A DNA stretch of 64,000 bases from Saccharicrinis sp. (GCA_024635555.1 JAGXIO010000017.1:29797-93796); one strand, 5' to 3'. Positions 17,248-26,581 are shown, counted from the stretch's first letter. Program-made: numbers and translations. The notes: generated from the sequence alone by a model not told the origin.

Positions 17248-17820
17248 ATGAAAACACCACAAGAGTATATTTTGATGCTATTTAATGCCATACGTTGCAT
17301 TCCGCATTTAATTCTTTTTGTTCTTCATAAAAACAAACCGATTATAAAGGCTGATATGGCAAGGAGTTTGGAAAATATGGGACTAAATTTTAATGTGTAC
17401 TTTGGTTTGTTATATCTACTTTCGTTTTGCAGAGAGTTCAGGAATTTATTTTATTATAGAACACGACCCTACTCCTTTTTCCTCAATTATATTTGTCGTT
17501 CCGAATCCACCTTGTTTATTCAAACAAAAACGATTGGTGGAGGACTTAAAATAATACACGGTTTTGCAACGGCCATCGGTGCCGTATCAATAGGTGAAAA
17601 TTGCACTGTATATCAACAGGTTACCATTGGTGGTACCGATGATGGAGCTCCTACCATAGGCGATAATGTGCAAATTTTTGCCGGAGCAGTTGTGTTCGGG
17701 AAAATTACCATAGGAAATAATGTAACCATTGGTGCCAATGCAACAGTTTTCACCAACGTGCCGGATAATTCGAGTGTGCTACCGGGCACTTCAAAAATTT
17801 TTCAATGGAATAAGCCTTAA
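17248..17820 (+). CDS. Serine-acetyltransferase-like hexapeptide transferase
   Basis: This 190-aa CysE/WcaB-type protein has an N-terminal helical half followed by a left-handed beta helix (IHGFATAIGAVSIGENCTVYQQVTIGG) with the catalytic-position His in KIIHGFA. In capsule loci such short CysE-like enzymes acetylate sugars rather than serine, so O-acetylation of a repeat-unit sugar is the most likely role. It follows the CE4 gene by 24 bp. Its stop codon directly abuts the ATG of the MBOAT gene (TAAATG), implying a single operon. Confidence 0.83.
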   Translation: MKTPQEYILMLFNAIRCIPHLILFVLHKNKPIIKADMARSLENMGLNFNVYFGLLYLLSFCREFRNLFYYRTRPYSFFLNYICRSESTLFIQTKTIGGGLKIIHGFATAIGAVSIGENCTVYQQVTIGGTDDGAPTIGDNVQIFAGAVVFGKITIGNNVTIGANATVFTNVPDNSSVLPGTSKIFQWNKP

Positions 17821-19272
17821 ATGTTATTTAACTCTCTCGATTTTGCGATTTTTCTGCCGGTCGTATTCGTCTTATACTGGTTCGTATTTAACCGAAATTT
17901 GAAACTACAAAATTTATTAATTGTAGCCGCAAGTTATGTTTTTTACGGTTGGTGGGATTATCGGTTCTTATCATTGATTTTTCTGAGTACCATGGTTGAT
18001 TTTTTGGTGGGAAGTAGATTAGCAGGAGAAGAGGAAGATAGAAATCGTAAGGTGTTGCTGTGGATTAGCATTGTTTTTAATCTCGGATTTCTCGGATTTT
18101 TCAAATATTATAATTTCTTTCTGGATAACTTCATCTCCGCTTTTAGTCTTTTGGGTGGAACGTTTACAGCAGGTTCGTTAAAAATTATACTTCCCGTGGG
18201 TATCAGTTTTTATACATTTCAAACAATGAGTTACACCATTGATGTGTACCAAAAGAAACTGAAACCAACTAAGGATTTTATTGCTTTTTCGGCTTTTGTT
18301 AGCTTTTTCCCTCAACTGGTAGCTGGACCTATCGAAAGGGCTTCCAATTTACTCCCTCAGTTTTATTCTAAACGAAACTTCGAATACAGTAAAGCTGCGG
18401 ATGGTATGCGACAAATACTTTGGGGTTTATTCAAAAAGGTGGTTATTGCAGATAACTGCGCCGAATTTGCCAATCAAATTTTCAATAACTCTGCACAGAT
18501 GAATGGAAGTGCCCTGATGTTAGGTGCTTTGTTTTTCACCTTTCAAATTTATGGCGATTTTTCGGGTTACTCCGATATTGCTATCGGTACATCGCGCTTA
18601 TTTGGTTTCGATTTAATGCGAAACTTTGCATACCCCTATTTCTCGCGAGATATAGCCGAATTTTGGCGCCGATGGCATATTTCGCTCTCAACATGGTTTC
18701 GCGATTATTTGTACATCCCTTTGGGTGGTAGCCGCGGGGGTACATGGATGAAAGTTAGAAACATCTTTATTATTTTTGTGGTAAGCGGATTTTGGCATGG
18801 TGCAAATTGGACTTTCGTAATATGGGGTCTTCTAAATGCTATTTATTTTCTACCCTTGCTACTTACTCAAAATAACAGGAATAATTTAGGCGTAGTTGCA
18901 CAGGATAGACGTTTACCATCGCTCAAGGATTTTTTTGCCATACTCACTACTTTTTTACTTACCGTTTTTGCATGGGTTTTTTTTAGAGCTCAAAGTGTAA
19001 CGCACGCTTTAGATTATTTAGGTGGAATTTTTTCAAAGACTTTATTCCAGATGCCTAACTTTTTTAATTTGCATGGGGCTTTATTAACCATTGTACTCAC
19101 TATATTAGCTGTAATGGTGGAGTGGGTAGCGCGTCGTGAGCAATTTGCTCTAGGTGGTATAGGTCAAATAAATAACAGGTGGCTGCGTTGGACGATATAT
19201 GGTCTGGTTATTTTTGTAATTGGTGTTTACATGAGAACAGAAGAAAGCCCTTTTATTTATTTTCAGTTTTAG
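17821..19272 (+). CDS. MBOAT family O-acyltransferase (AlgI-like)
   Basis: This 483-aa multi-pass membrane protein shows the AlgI/DltB pattern: many hydrophobic helices, FFPQLVAGPIERA, FWRRWHISLSTWFRDYLYIPLGGSR and FVVSGFWHGANWTFVIWG with the conserved His of MBOAT enzymes. It would pass an acetyl or other acyl group across the inner membrane to a periplasmic partner that modifies the polymer. The following gene encodes an SGNH-like membrane-anchored protein, the usual partner (AlgJ/AlgX type). Whether the donor is acetyl-CoA or one of the ACP-bound acyl groups of this locus is unknown. Confidence 0.93.
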   Translation: MLFNSLDFAIFLPVVFVLYWFVFNRNLKLQNLLIVAASYVFYGWWDYRFLSLIFLSTMVDFLVGSRLAGEEEDRNRKVLLWISIVFNLGFLGFFKYYNFFLDNFISAFSLLGGTFTAGSLKIILPVGISFYTFQTMSYTIDVYQKKLKPTKDFIAFSAFVSFFPQLVAGPIERASNLLPQFYSKRNFEYSKAADGMRQILWGLFKKVVIADNCAEFANQIFNNSAQMNGSALMLGALFFTFQIYGDFSGYSDIAIGTSRLFGFDLMRNFAYPYFSRDIAEFWRRWHISLSTWFRDYLYIPLGGSRGGTWMKVRNIFIIFVVSGFWHGANWTFVIWGLLNAIYFLPLLLTQNNRNNLGVVAQDRRLPSLKDFFAILTTFLLTVFAWVFFRAQSVTHALDYLGGIFSKTLFQMPNFFNLHGALLTIVLTILAVMVEWVARREQFALGGIGQINNRWLRWTIYGLVIFVIGVYMRTEESPFIYFQF

Positions 19273-19287
19273 TAAATTATTCACAAT

Positions 19288-19410
19288 ACATGAAACGAGC
19301 CCCCGAAGGGTCGGGGCAGGCTATGAGAGTTGCTTCTCACAAAACCTGTCCCGCCTTAGCGGGAGGGGAATGATTGTAATGGCGAGTTCCCCGTCTGCGC
19401 CGGGCAGGCA
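19288..19410. repeat. Dispersed repeat, copy A (ATGAAACGAGC..GGCAGGCTATGAGAGT)
   Basis: The stretch contains ATGAAACGAGC, GGGCAGGCTATGAGAGT, TCTCACA, GGGGAATGA and TGGCGAGT in order. The reverse complement of 41345-41445 contains the same blocks in the same order. The two are therefore inverted copies of one repeat family with indels between blocks. It separates the MBOAT and SGNH genes and produces a spurious upstream extension of the SGNH reading frame. Confidence 0.8.
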
Positions 19411-19438
19411 TATGGCAAATGAAATTAATTATAAGCAT

Positions 19439-20368
19439 ATGAAACGTTTTTGTTTTACGCTGTTGGCTTTTCTTCCTTTTGTAGTTTTATTATATGCAGC
19501 ATTATTGTATGTAATGGGCTCATTTATTCCGCCCGCTGCAACACCCAATATTTTAAATAGTTCTATTGTAGGACAAACTGAACTTCGTTTAAAAGAGGTG
19601 AAACATTTTGGTACAGTAGATATACTTTTTTTGGGCTCATCACATGCTTATCGTGGGTTTGACACACGGATATTTGAAAAAGCAGGGTTTCGATGCTTCA
19701 ACTTAGGAACAAGTGCGCAAACACCATTGGAAACAAAAATTTTATTGCGTCGTTATCTGGACCGACTAAATCCAAAATTAATTGTTTATGATGTTTTCCC
19801 CACTACATTTTCAATAGATGGAGTAGAGTCTTTTGTAGATATTTTGGCCAACGATTCGGTTGATTTTGCCACCTTTGAAAAGTTTATTGTAATGCATAAC
19901 GTAAAGCTTTATAATACTTTCTTTTATCAAATCTTATCAGATCCACTGCATAAAAGACTCGAATTAGATCAACCAAAGCATATCGATGATGATACTTACA
20001 TCAACGGAGGTTATGTGGAGAAAGAAATATCGTATTTTAAATATATTAACCACCCCAAACAAGAATGGAAGTTTAACATCGAGCAATATAAAAACTTTGA
20101 AGAAACATTGGAGTTAATAAAAAAAAGAAATATTGAGGTAGTATTGGTATTTGCTCCTATTACTTCTTCGTTATATCATTCATATACAAATAACAAGTTG
20201 TTCAATGATAAAATGGATGCTTATGGCGAATACTATAATTTTAATGAGATGTTAACGTTGAATGATTCATTGCACTTTTTGGATGAGCATCACCTGAATC
20301 AATACGGTGTGCAACTATTCGATGAAAAATTGATAGAACTTTTAATAACAAAGGGCCAAATCCCTTAA
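19439..20368 (+). CDS. SGNH-like anchored partner of MBOAT acyltransferase
   Basis: The ORF track begins at 19370, but the first 23 residues are encoded by a dispersed repeat. The ATG at 19439 gives a clean signal anchor (MKRFCFTLLAFLPFVVLLYAALLYV), so I use it (309 aa). SGNH-type blocks are visible: ILFLGSSHAYRGFD (block I Ser) and LDEHHLNQYGVQLF (block V Asp/His). This is the layout of AlgJ/AlgX-like and related acetyl transfer proteins. It would receive acyl groups from MBOAT and esterify the exported polysaccharide. Overall similarity to named families is low. Confidence 0.72.
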   Translation: MKRFCFTLLAFLPFVVLLYAALLYVMGSFIPPAATPNILNSSIVGQTELRLKEVKHFGTVDILFLGSSHAYRGFDTRIFEKAGFRCFNLGTSAQTPLETKILLRRYLDRLNPKLIVYDVFPTTFSIDGVESFVDILANDSVDFATFEKFIVMHNVKLYNTFFYQILSDPLHKRLELDQPKHIDDDTYINGGYVEKEISYFKYINHPKQEWKFNIEQYKNFEETLELIKKRNIEVVLVFAPITSSLYHSYTNNKLFNDKMDAYGEYYNFNEMLTLNDSLHFLDEHHLNQYGVQLFDEKLIELLITKGQIP

Positions 20369-20406
20369 ATAAAGACCTTATGGTATTTTATTTTTATTTG
20401 TCAACG

Positions 20407-20435
20407 GATTTGATTAAATTGGGTTAATCTTTTTT
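20407..20435 (+). terminator. Weak hairpin terminator after the MBOAT/SGNH genes
   Basis: GATTAA (20412-20417) pairs with TTAATC (20424-20429) around a GGG-containing loop and is followed by six T residues. The stem is short and AT-rich, so termination efficiency is uncertain. Confidence 0.45.
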
Positions 20436-20542
20436 ATTTTATCAAATTTAATTTACCCTAAATTTATAGGCATATATCGTTTTAGTAATGCATATATTTA
20501 TCACAGAGTAAATTAATACTAAACCCATCAATGTAATTGAAT

Positions 20543-21805
20543 ATGAAAAAATTTGCTCTTTTCTTGTTGCTCCTTCCGATTTATCATGTTACTCCTGCGC
20601 AGATTGTGGCAGATCATAACGTAGTGGATATGTACGATAAAATACCCCAACAATGGGTGGATGAAGTAAAAAAAATGTGGGTAAGTGTGGCAGGAAAGTC
20701 ACATGCAGAAGCATATATTACCGGAGCCGACATGCTCGATGACAATGACCCTACCAAACCGTCTTCAAAAAAATATGAAGGTGAACCGGAACCTTATACG
20801 GATCAACATTTAAGGATAAGTACAGCAATCCGGGGTACACAAAATTCCCCTACTGCATGGGAATACCAAAACGAGCAACAACATTGGTACACTAACCCAG
20901 AAGCTCGTGAGCGCATTAAGGCATATCTTCAGTATTGTCATGATATTGGTCCCAAATTAAGTGCTACTATGTACGGTTGGTCATACGATGCCCAATTTGA
21001 AAATGAGCCTTCGGGTGAATATGACCCTGCTTATCATGTCCGTTGGGCCGGAAGGACTACTGATGGGCCAGATGGTAGCCGCATTTGGGGCTTGGATGAT
21101 CAAGATAAAGCGATAACTGGAAATAGCGTTAGTATGAATACTTATATCGAGACCGTTAATGAGTACAATCAATATTGCAAAGATAACGACATAGCCACAA
21201 AGGTAATATTTACTACCGGGTCGGTCGATAATGGTGATCAAGGATGGGCTAAGGGTGAACGAGGCTATCAGCAATTCTTAAAATGGCAGTATATACGGGA
21301 TTACGTGAAAAATTCTGGAGGTGGTTACTTGATAGATTATGCGGACATACTATGCTACAATGATGCCGGACAATTTGAAACGACAAGCTGGATAGATAAT
21401 AATCAAACTGAGCAGACCTACGGCTTAATACACCCTGATAATCTGGAGGGTGGTTATACGAGTCACATTGGCTATAACGGAGCCGAACGTGTGGCCAAAG
21501 CGATGTGGTGGTTACTCGCCCGCATGGCCGGTTGGGATGGTAAACCGATTTCAACTTCCGTACTTCAGGATGATAAAACAGATACTATTCAGGTGATAGA
21601 AAGAGATGGGCTCGTGGAGATAAAATCAGAAGAAGATATCACGGGGAAGGTGGTTAGTTTAATTAGCGTAAACGGGCAAACAGTGCAAAAAAAAATGATA
21701 GAAGGTAATACTTGCCAAATCAATATGGATAGTCTTCCCAGCGGAATGTATCTGCTTGTAATTGCCTTGGACAATCCTTTTAGTAAAAAAATTATTAAGC
21801 ATTAA
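20543..21805 (+). CDS. Secreted SGNH-like protein with T9SS-type C-terminal tail
   Basis: I use the ATG at 20543 (MKKFALFLLLLPIYHVTPAQ, a signal peptide) rather than the TTG in the ORF track; the product is 420 aa. The body has KMWVSVAGKSHAEAY near the N-terminus and YTSHIGYNGAERVAKAMWWLLARMAGW near residue 340, placed like the first and last blocks of SGNH esterases. The last 80 residues form a beta-rich domain ending SLPSGMYLLVIALDNPFSKKIIKH, a type A T9SS sorting-domain pattern. I therefore infer an outer-surface or secreted protein acting on glycans. Enzymatic activity is not established. Confidence 0.6.
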   Translation: MKKFALFLLLLPIYHVTPAQIVADHNVVDMYDKIPQQWVDEVKKMWVSVAGKSHAEAYITGADMLDDNDPTKPSSKKYEGEPEPYTDQHLRISTAIRGTQNSPTAWEYQNEQQHWYTNPEARERIKAYLQYCHDIGPKLSATMYGWSYDAQFENEPSGEYDPAYHVRWAGRTTDGPDGSRIWGLDDQDKAITGNSVSMNTYIETVNEYNQYCKDNDIATKVIFTTGSVDNGDQGWAKGERGYQQFLKWQYIRDYVKNSGGGYLIDYADILCYNDAGQFETTSWIDNNQTEQTYGLIHPDNLEGGYTSHIGYNGAERVAKAMWWLLARMAGWDGKPISTSVLQDDKTDTIQVIERDGLVEIKSEEDITGKVVSLISVNGQTVQKKMIEGNTCQINMDSLPSGMYLLVIALDNPFSKKIIKH

Positions 21806-21830
21806 TCGTATAAACTTCACAATGTATTAC

Positions 21831-21864
21831 AACAAAAAAGCCGGGTGAACCCGGCTTTTTTGTT
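21831..21864. terminator. Bidirectional intrinsic terminator
   Basis: A perfect 16-bp stem AACAAAAAAGCCGGGT / ACCCGGCTTTTTTGTT with a GA centre separates two convergent genes. The U-run is present for both directions. Confidence 0.92.
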
Positions 21865-21876
21865 GTTGTGCGAATG

Positions 21877-22770
21877 CTACTGAAGTGCTTCACCTGTTAA
21901 TTTAGTTTTTGTACCGTTGTTTTCCACCACATCAATAATCCTGTTGGCAAACAATCGCGAAACTTTTTTCGAAAAATCACCACCGGGATGAGAGTTATAG
22001 GGTGTTAGTGCGTAATCATCCTTAAAATAGAGGCCACCTTCAGTTTGTAAAGCGTACAAATCCCAAAGGTAAATATTGTCGCCTTCTTCGTTCCATTCAT
22101 TTATTACCCAATTATAAAAGGTCTTGGCTCTTTTTGCCTCCTCGTCGGGTAAATAATATTGCACCTGCACTGCACCCGTAAATAAGATAAATTTAGTATT
22201 AGGGAATTCGTGCATCTTCTTTTTTAAGGCTTTATACTGGAGCTTATAGTTGGCCATTGTTTTCACATCCGAATTAATATCGGCAGAATCCTGGTCGGGC
22301 TGAATATTGCTGGAGGGGTAGCAATGCTTAAAAATAATTACCTGATAATCTTTTGTAAGCATTTCCAGCGTAGGTTCTTCTAGGTATGGCTCCCCTCCTG
22401 CATTCTTTACCCAAATGTTATAATAGTCGTAGGGATAATTGTTCCATCCGTAAGGCGATATTTTTGGAAAGGCCATTTCGGTGATTCGGTAATCTGTCTG
22501 GTTTTCCAAGTTATGTGCTTCAATATAAGCGGGTACACGTGGACTTTTAGTCATCATTTCTGCAAGACGATCACTAATTCGGTTAACTACTTTGATAAGG
22601 AAAGTGCGTTTGGTGCCGTTCCAAATGGCACTGCCTGTGCTGTGATGTAAAAATGCAATATTCATGTCGGAGCTTGTTTTTGTTGTTGGAGTAGCTTCTT
22701 TTGAATTGTTGCACGAATTGAGGATAACGAAGAATGCGCCTAAAACAAAATAAATTAATTTGATTTTCAT
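21877..22770 (-). CDS. SGNH-like lipoprotein
   Basis: This 297-aa protein has an SPII signal (MKIKLIYFVLGAFFVILNSC, lipid Cys20). After a short linker comes MNIAFLHHSTGSAIWNG, resembling a GDSL-like block I with Ser in a HHSTG context. Later segments VIIFKHCYPSSN and KFILFTGAVQVQ look like other core strands, and YALTPYNSHPGGDFSKKVS (about 263-281) may supply the terminal His. It is convergent with the other SGNH-like gene and shares its terminator. A periplasmic or surface esterase for polysaccharide acyl groups would fit, but this is inferred. Confidence 0.55.
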   Translation of the reverse strand: MKIKLIYFVLGAFFVILNSCNNSKEATPTTKTSSDMNIAFLHHSTGSAIWNGTKRTFLIKVVNRISDRLAEMMTKSPRVPAYIEAHNLENQTDYRITEMAFPKISPYGWNNYPYDYYNIWVKNAGGEPYLEEPTLEMLTKDYQVIIFKHCYPSSNIQPDQDSADINSDVKTMANYKLQYKALKKKMHEFPNTKFILFTGAVQVQYYLPDEEAKRAKTFYNWVINEWNEEGDNIYLWDLYALQTEGGLYFKDDYALTPYNSHPGGDFSKKVSRLFANRIIDVVENNGTKTKLTGEALQ

Positions 22771-22856
22771 AAAAATGCAATTTTAAAATGAACATTGACT
22801 GATTTTCTATTGGCAAGCGGATGCATTAATATACTACCTTGTTACCAGTTGAAAAA

Positions 22857-22864
22857 CAAATTTA
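22857..22864 (-). promoter_or_regulatory. TAAATTTG -7 box upstream of SGNH lipoprotein
   Basis: On the minus strand TAAATTTG matches the Bacteroidota TAnnTTTG element about 87 bp upstream of the lipoprotein start. A matching -33 element is not obvious. Confidence 0.5.
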
Positions 22865-22930
22865 CACCATTATTGTTTATTGCGCTTGGTTTTGCGAGTT
22901 TTAATAGAAACAAACCAAAGATACTTTAAA

Positions 22931-22962
22931 ACAAAAAAAACCGGAAACAAGTATGTTCCCGG
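22931..22962 (-). terminator. Intrinsic terminator of the beta-helix gene
   Basis: Reading the minus strand, CCGGGAAC pairs with GTTTCCGG (one mismatch) and is followed by a run of eight T. It lies 32 bp past the stop of the beta-helix gene. Confidence 0.75.
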
Positions 22963-22994
22963 CTCTATATTTACTTTTTAAACAAAAGTTTAAA

Positions 22995-25013
22995 CTATTG
23001 CTTTGTAACCGTTGTGCTAATTATATCTACGCCATTATCTAAGTTTATTTTGTAATTGCCTCTTAGCAGTGGAGCTAGGTTTAATACCATTTTGTTGAGG
23101 TTTGGTTTTGCCGAAAAATAATCTGTCAACATGGTTTGCCCCACTTCGTCTGTAACGGTCACTGTAATATTGGCCACCTTCGAACAGGTGAATTGAATGG
23201 CAAACAGCCCAATAGTAGGGTTGGGGAAGCTTTTAACTATTTTATAAGTGACATTCACATCATCGGGTAGCTTGGTAACTGTACACGATGTGTTTGAGTT
23301 GCCATTGCTTAAGCGAATCGTATATACACCCGCAGCTAGGCCACTTAAATCAACCTCAACCTGATTGTTTTGTCCAATACTGGCCTCATCACTTGGCTGA
23401 ATAAACTGGTTGCCCGTATCGTCGGTTGCTGTAATGCTAACGGTGCCTGCTTGTGGTGAGTAATAAGTTACCGATACAATATCCGCCGTTTTATTGGGGG
23501 TGTAGTCTGTTATTTCTATAGGTTTATAGTCGTTGGGCACATATTCAAAAGCTCCAAGGTCTGGGGCAGCACCTAGATATGTATTGGCGTCAATGCCTGC
23601 AGCTCTTAATTCACTTGCAATTACTGTTTCTAAATCAAGTCCGGCATCGATTAAATCACTGCCTGCAACAAGTTTCATAAAATTAACATCAGGCAGCGAA
23701 CCATCGGGTTTACGGGGAGATTTCAGTTCTTGGACATTTAAACTAATAAAATCATCGTCTGTAACCGTGTAGGTTTCGTTTATTCTAAACCAAGGCAAAC
23801 TACCAACTTCTTCTGCTGGTGCAAATCTAAAAGTGTTATTATATGTTTCGTAAAATTCACCTACTGATAGAATATAGGGATAACCAGCCGCTGTGATCTC
23901 TACGGGTTTATAAGCTATATTATTATAATATTTAGGAGGGGTTATGCCATTATAAGCATCATTTATAGATATTGATATACTTATGCCGTTGTTATAAAGC
24001 GAATTGTTATACACCCTAGATTCATTAGGATAATACGGGGCATAAGCTAAATCATATAAACCAAGACCTAAATTACCAGCTGCAATACAATTCTTAAGTA
24101 CCCGTCTTACTCCAGTAACATTAGGGCCTACATGAGTATTCCCAATCGCGTCTTGTGTAGCACCGATACCTCTATTAGCTCCATACTTAAAACCATTACC
24201 ATCAAGAGCACCGGCGAAACCTTGATTAAATGCCCAGCAGTTATCAAATATCAAACGTCCTGGCCCCGATATATCAAAACCATCATCGCCATTACCCCAA
24301 GCACGGCAACCATAAAAATAAAGGTAAGTACCGCTTTCAGCATCCATCTTACACCCATCAGAACCATTACCTGGTACAGAACTTACTAAATCTACACAAT
24401 CATATATGTCACAATTAATAAACCGAGTTGTATCAGTAGGTATTTCAGGATATTCAGGATGCCCTGCAACACCCCAATAAGTCATACCTCTACCCCCAAC
24501 ATCGTGTATAGTCATATTCTCAAAAATCATGTTATGAGTAATACCGTTACCAATACCACAAGCAAGTTCTTGCGAAGTTGGCTGTATAACATTACGTACA
24601 GTAAGACCTTTGAGGTGATACCAGCCAACACGAGTAATATCTAATGCACTATTAAAGCGATTTCCCGTCATATCCACTTGTGAGCAATCAAGGATAGGAA
24701 CTTCGCCAGGATAGTTGAAAAATTTAATAGGAGCTTCTCTAGTGCCTGTATTGCCATATCCTAATTCAGGGTCAACTATTACTATGGCATTACCAAATGC
24801 ATGTTCCTGTGGATACCAAACGCCCCCCCTAAAATAAACCGTTTCGCCCGCTTGTGCCGTAGAAAAGGCTTTTTGCCATGTTCCCCATGGTCTGTCGTAT
24901 GTGCCAGGGCCGGAATCGTTCCCATCTACTGCCACATAATAATCGCCCCCTATGTCCTGTGCCGTAATAAGTAAGGGCACGAACATCAATAAAGTTAATA
25001 GTAACTTCTTCAT
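22995..25013 (-). CDS. Secreted right-handed beta-helix protein with T9SS tail
   Basis: This 672-aa protein has a signal peptide MKKLLLTLLMFVPLLITAQ. Residues about 25-60 (YYVAVDGNDSGPGTYDRPWGTWQKAF..) are the standard opening of DUF1565/pectate-lyase-like parallel beta helices. Many Asn/Gly-rich coils follow to about residue 490 (NCDIYDCVD, GNGDDGFDISG, NNSLYNNGISISI). The C-terminus has a small beta-sandwich and a final FPNPTIGLFAIQF..LLRGNYKINLDNG domain, a type A sorting signal for T9SS. It likely binds or cleaves a polysaccharide at the surface. Its position in the polysaccharide locus suggests action on the product, but no catalytic residues were identified. Confidence 0.85.
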   Translation of the reverse strand: MKKLLLTLLMFVPLLITAQDIGGDYYVAVDGNDSGPGTYDRPWGTWQKAFSTAQAGETVYFRGGVWYPQEHAFGNAIVIVDPELGYGNTGTREAPIKFFNYPGEVPILDCSQVDMTGNRFNSALDITRVGWYHLKGLTVRNVIQPTSQELACGIGNGITHNMIFENMTIHDVGGRGMTYWGVAGHPEYPEIPTDTTRFINCDIYDCVDLVSSVPGNGSDGCKMDAESGTYLYFYGCRAWGNGDDGFDISGPGRLIFDNCWAFNQGFAGALDGNGFKYGANRGIGATQDAIGNTHVGPNVTGVRRVLKNCIAAGNLGLGLYDLAYAPYYPNESRVYNNSLYNNGISISISINDAYNGITPPKYYNNIAYKPVEITAAGYPYILSVGEFYETYNNTFRFAPAEEVGSLPWFRINETYTVTDDDFISLNVQELKSPRKPDGSLPDVNFMKLVAGSDLIDAGLDLETVIASELRAAGIDANTYLGAAPDLGAFEYVPNDYKPIEITDYTPNKTADIVSVTYYSPQAGTVSITATDDTGNQFIQPSDEASIGQNNQVEVDLSGLAAGVYTIRLSNGNSNTSCTVTKLPDDVNVTYKIVKSFPNPTIGLFAIQFTCSKVANITVTVTDEVGQTMLTDYFSAKPNLNKMVLNLAPLLRGNYKINLDNGVDIISTTVTKQ

Positions 25014-25445
25014 TTGTGTTGTGTTTTTGTGTTGTGTTTATATAGTGTTGAATTTGTGTTGCAAGCTTAAGTATTGTTATAACTCGAATAACTATTTAAT
25101 GTTTTTTGTAATTAAAATTCTTTATTTATTTTGCTTCTCCAAACAATTGTCAAATTTACGAGTTTTATTCAAAAAAGGTTTCAAACATCTTACTTATCAT
25201 GTATTTTTAACTATTCGTCAATAATGTTTTATGTACTTTCAACAATTTGTCTTCATTGTTGTTGTTTTTACGTTAGAGATTCTTAAATCACACTTATTGC
25301 GAAACTTTAGCTATGGACAGGCAACGTATAGTTTTTATTGTAACTGAATCTCATCAATTAAATAGATTGTTCTGTCAATAAAAAGCAAGAGTTAATAGAT
25401 AGATTCATTAAATTGTATGAAAACTAATTAATAAACCATTGTATC
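25014..25445. other. 431-bp divergent intergenic region
   Basis: This gap separates the minus-strand beta-helix gene from a plus-strand lipoprotein. Next to the beta-helix start is a GTGTTGTGTT-rich stretch (25017-25065). A minus-strand TAAATTTG box lies at 25151-25158, which would give a 5' leader of about 130 nt. No coding sequence could be supported; the ORF at 24952-25224 runs mostly through AT-rich non-coding DNA. Confidence 0.6.
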
Positions 25446-26267
25446 ATGAAGAAATTGTTAACATTATTAATAGCCGTTAGCGTACTAGGCTTGGTTTCGT
25501 GCGAAAAAAACTCCGGTCCTTCGGAAGTTCCTGGTAATATACCCGGATTCGGAAACAATACCGACGTGAAACCTGAAATAAAAGAGAATTTTGTTTATCC
25601 GGAAGATATTACATTAGAAGGTGTAATTACCGGTGCCTCAAATGAAACAACCACTGCAAGCAATTTAAAATCTGCCAATTCAGGCAATTGGGAATATGGG
25701 AGCGGAGGGGATGTGAAGCTTAAACTTACTCTAAAAAATAATTCCAACACGCCCCGAACCATCTTTTTACCTAAAGGACTTATTTGGGAATCTACTCAAA
25801 ATGGGTATCAGCATGGTTTGCAACTTCAAACGGTTTGGATTAGTTTAGCAGGTAAACAATCTAAAGAAGTTATTATTGATTTGTATTGTGCAAATTTCAA
25901 TTTGTTGCCATATCCTGGGCATGACGTTGTTTACCATATTTTGGGTGTAACAACTTCTAAAATTATTTGGAGATTTTTGGATATGATTGGCTGGAAGATG
26001 ATAAATTTTGAAATGATTGCAGCAAATCAGTCAAATCCCGGCAATCAACTTAAATCTTCGGAAGGGCCAACGTTTGATGTGATTTCGGCAAGGTTGCAAT
26101 CGATGTTGCATAAGCTTACGGATAATGGAGCGGAGTTCACGGATGAAGATATTGCATTTATCAAAAGTATTCCAGATGTGGAACATGAAACTGCACGAAA
26201 ATATCTAGACAAAGATGTTACTTATCCATTATATTTGGAAGAATATAGTGAAATGGTTAAAAAATAA
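25446..26267 (+). CDS. Hypothetical lipoprotein
   Basis: This 273-aa protein has an SPII signal (MKKLLTLLIAVSVLGLVSC, Cys19) followed by a Pro/Gly/Asn-rich linker. The middle (NWEYGSGGDVKLKLTLKNNSNTPRTIFLPKGLIWES) is beta-rich and resembles an immunoglobulin-like or carbohydrate-surface module. The last third is helical and acidic (DEDIAFIKSIPDVEHETARKYLDK). I do not recognise a family. It is a monocistronic gene with its own terminator, between the beta-helix and the PglF-like gene. It probably sits in the outer membrane. Confidence 0.7.
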   Translation: MKKLLTLLIAVSVLGLVSCEKNSGPSEVPGNIPGFGNNTDVKPEIKENFVYPEDITLEGVITGASNETTTASNLKSANSGNWEYGSGGDVKLKLTLKNNSNTPRTIFLPKGLIWESTQNGYQHGLQLQTVWISLAGKQSKEVIIDLYCANFNLLPYPGHDVVYHILGVTTSKIIWRFLDMIGWKMINFEMIAANQSNPGNQLKSSEGPTFDVISARLQSMLHKLTDNGAEFTDEDIAFIKSIPDVEHETARKYLDKDVTYPLYLEEYSEMVKK

Positions 26268-26372
26268 ATGTAATGATCTGTAAAAGATTAGCAAGCAGTA
26301 TTAGCTGTTTATTAATTTCGGAATTAAGTTTATTTAAAACTCAAGCAGTTAGAATATAAACTATTAAATAAG

Positions 26373-26406
26373 AATGGGTAAATCTGGTTTAGATTTACCC
26401 ATTTTT
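26373..26406 (+). terminator. Intrinsic terminator
   Basis: A perfect 13-bp stem AATGGGTAAATCT / AGATTTACCCATT with a 5-nt loop is followed by T-rich DNA, 105 bp after the lipoprotein stop. Confidence 0.85.
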
Positions 26407-26499
26407 GTAATCGCAATTTTGTAGCTTTTAAATTACAAGTTTAAAACGTTCATCATATTTTGGTGTATTTTAAATCAAATTTGTGGGTATTTACTTGCA

Positions 26500-26507
26500 T
26501 AAATTTG
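26500..26507 (+). promoter_or_regulatory. TAAATTTG -7 box of the PglF-like gene
   Basis: TAAATTTG matches TAnnTTTG 75 bp before the start codon, after the upstream terminator. A TTTG at 26480-26483 lies 16 bp upstream, slightly closer than the usual spacing. It suggests that the PglF-like gene and the following ACP form their own unit. Confidence 0.55.
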
Positions 26508-26581
26508 TAATTTGATGATTATTTGTGCAGTCTGGACACCAAACCTAGAAAGATAAGTCGTATAAACTTACATACATAACA

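Noticed and set aside
19179-19373. 64-aa plus-strand ORF across MBOAT end and repeat
   Set aside because: It is an out-of-frame reading of the MBOAT 3' end and the dispersed repeat.
24132-24644. Three plus-strand ORFs opposite the beta-helix gene
   Set aside because: They are compositional shadows of the Asn/Thr-rich beta-helix repeats.
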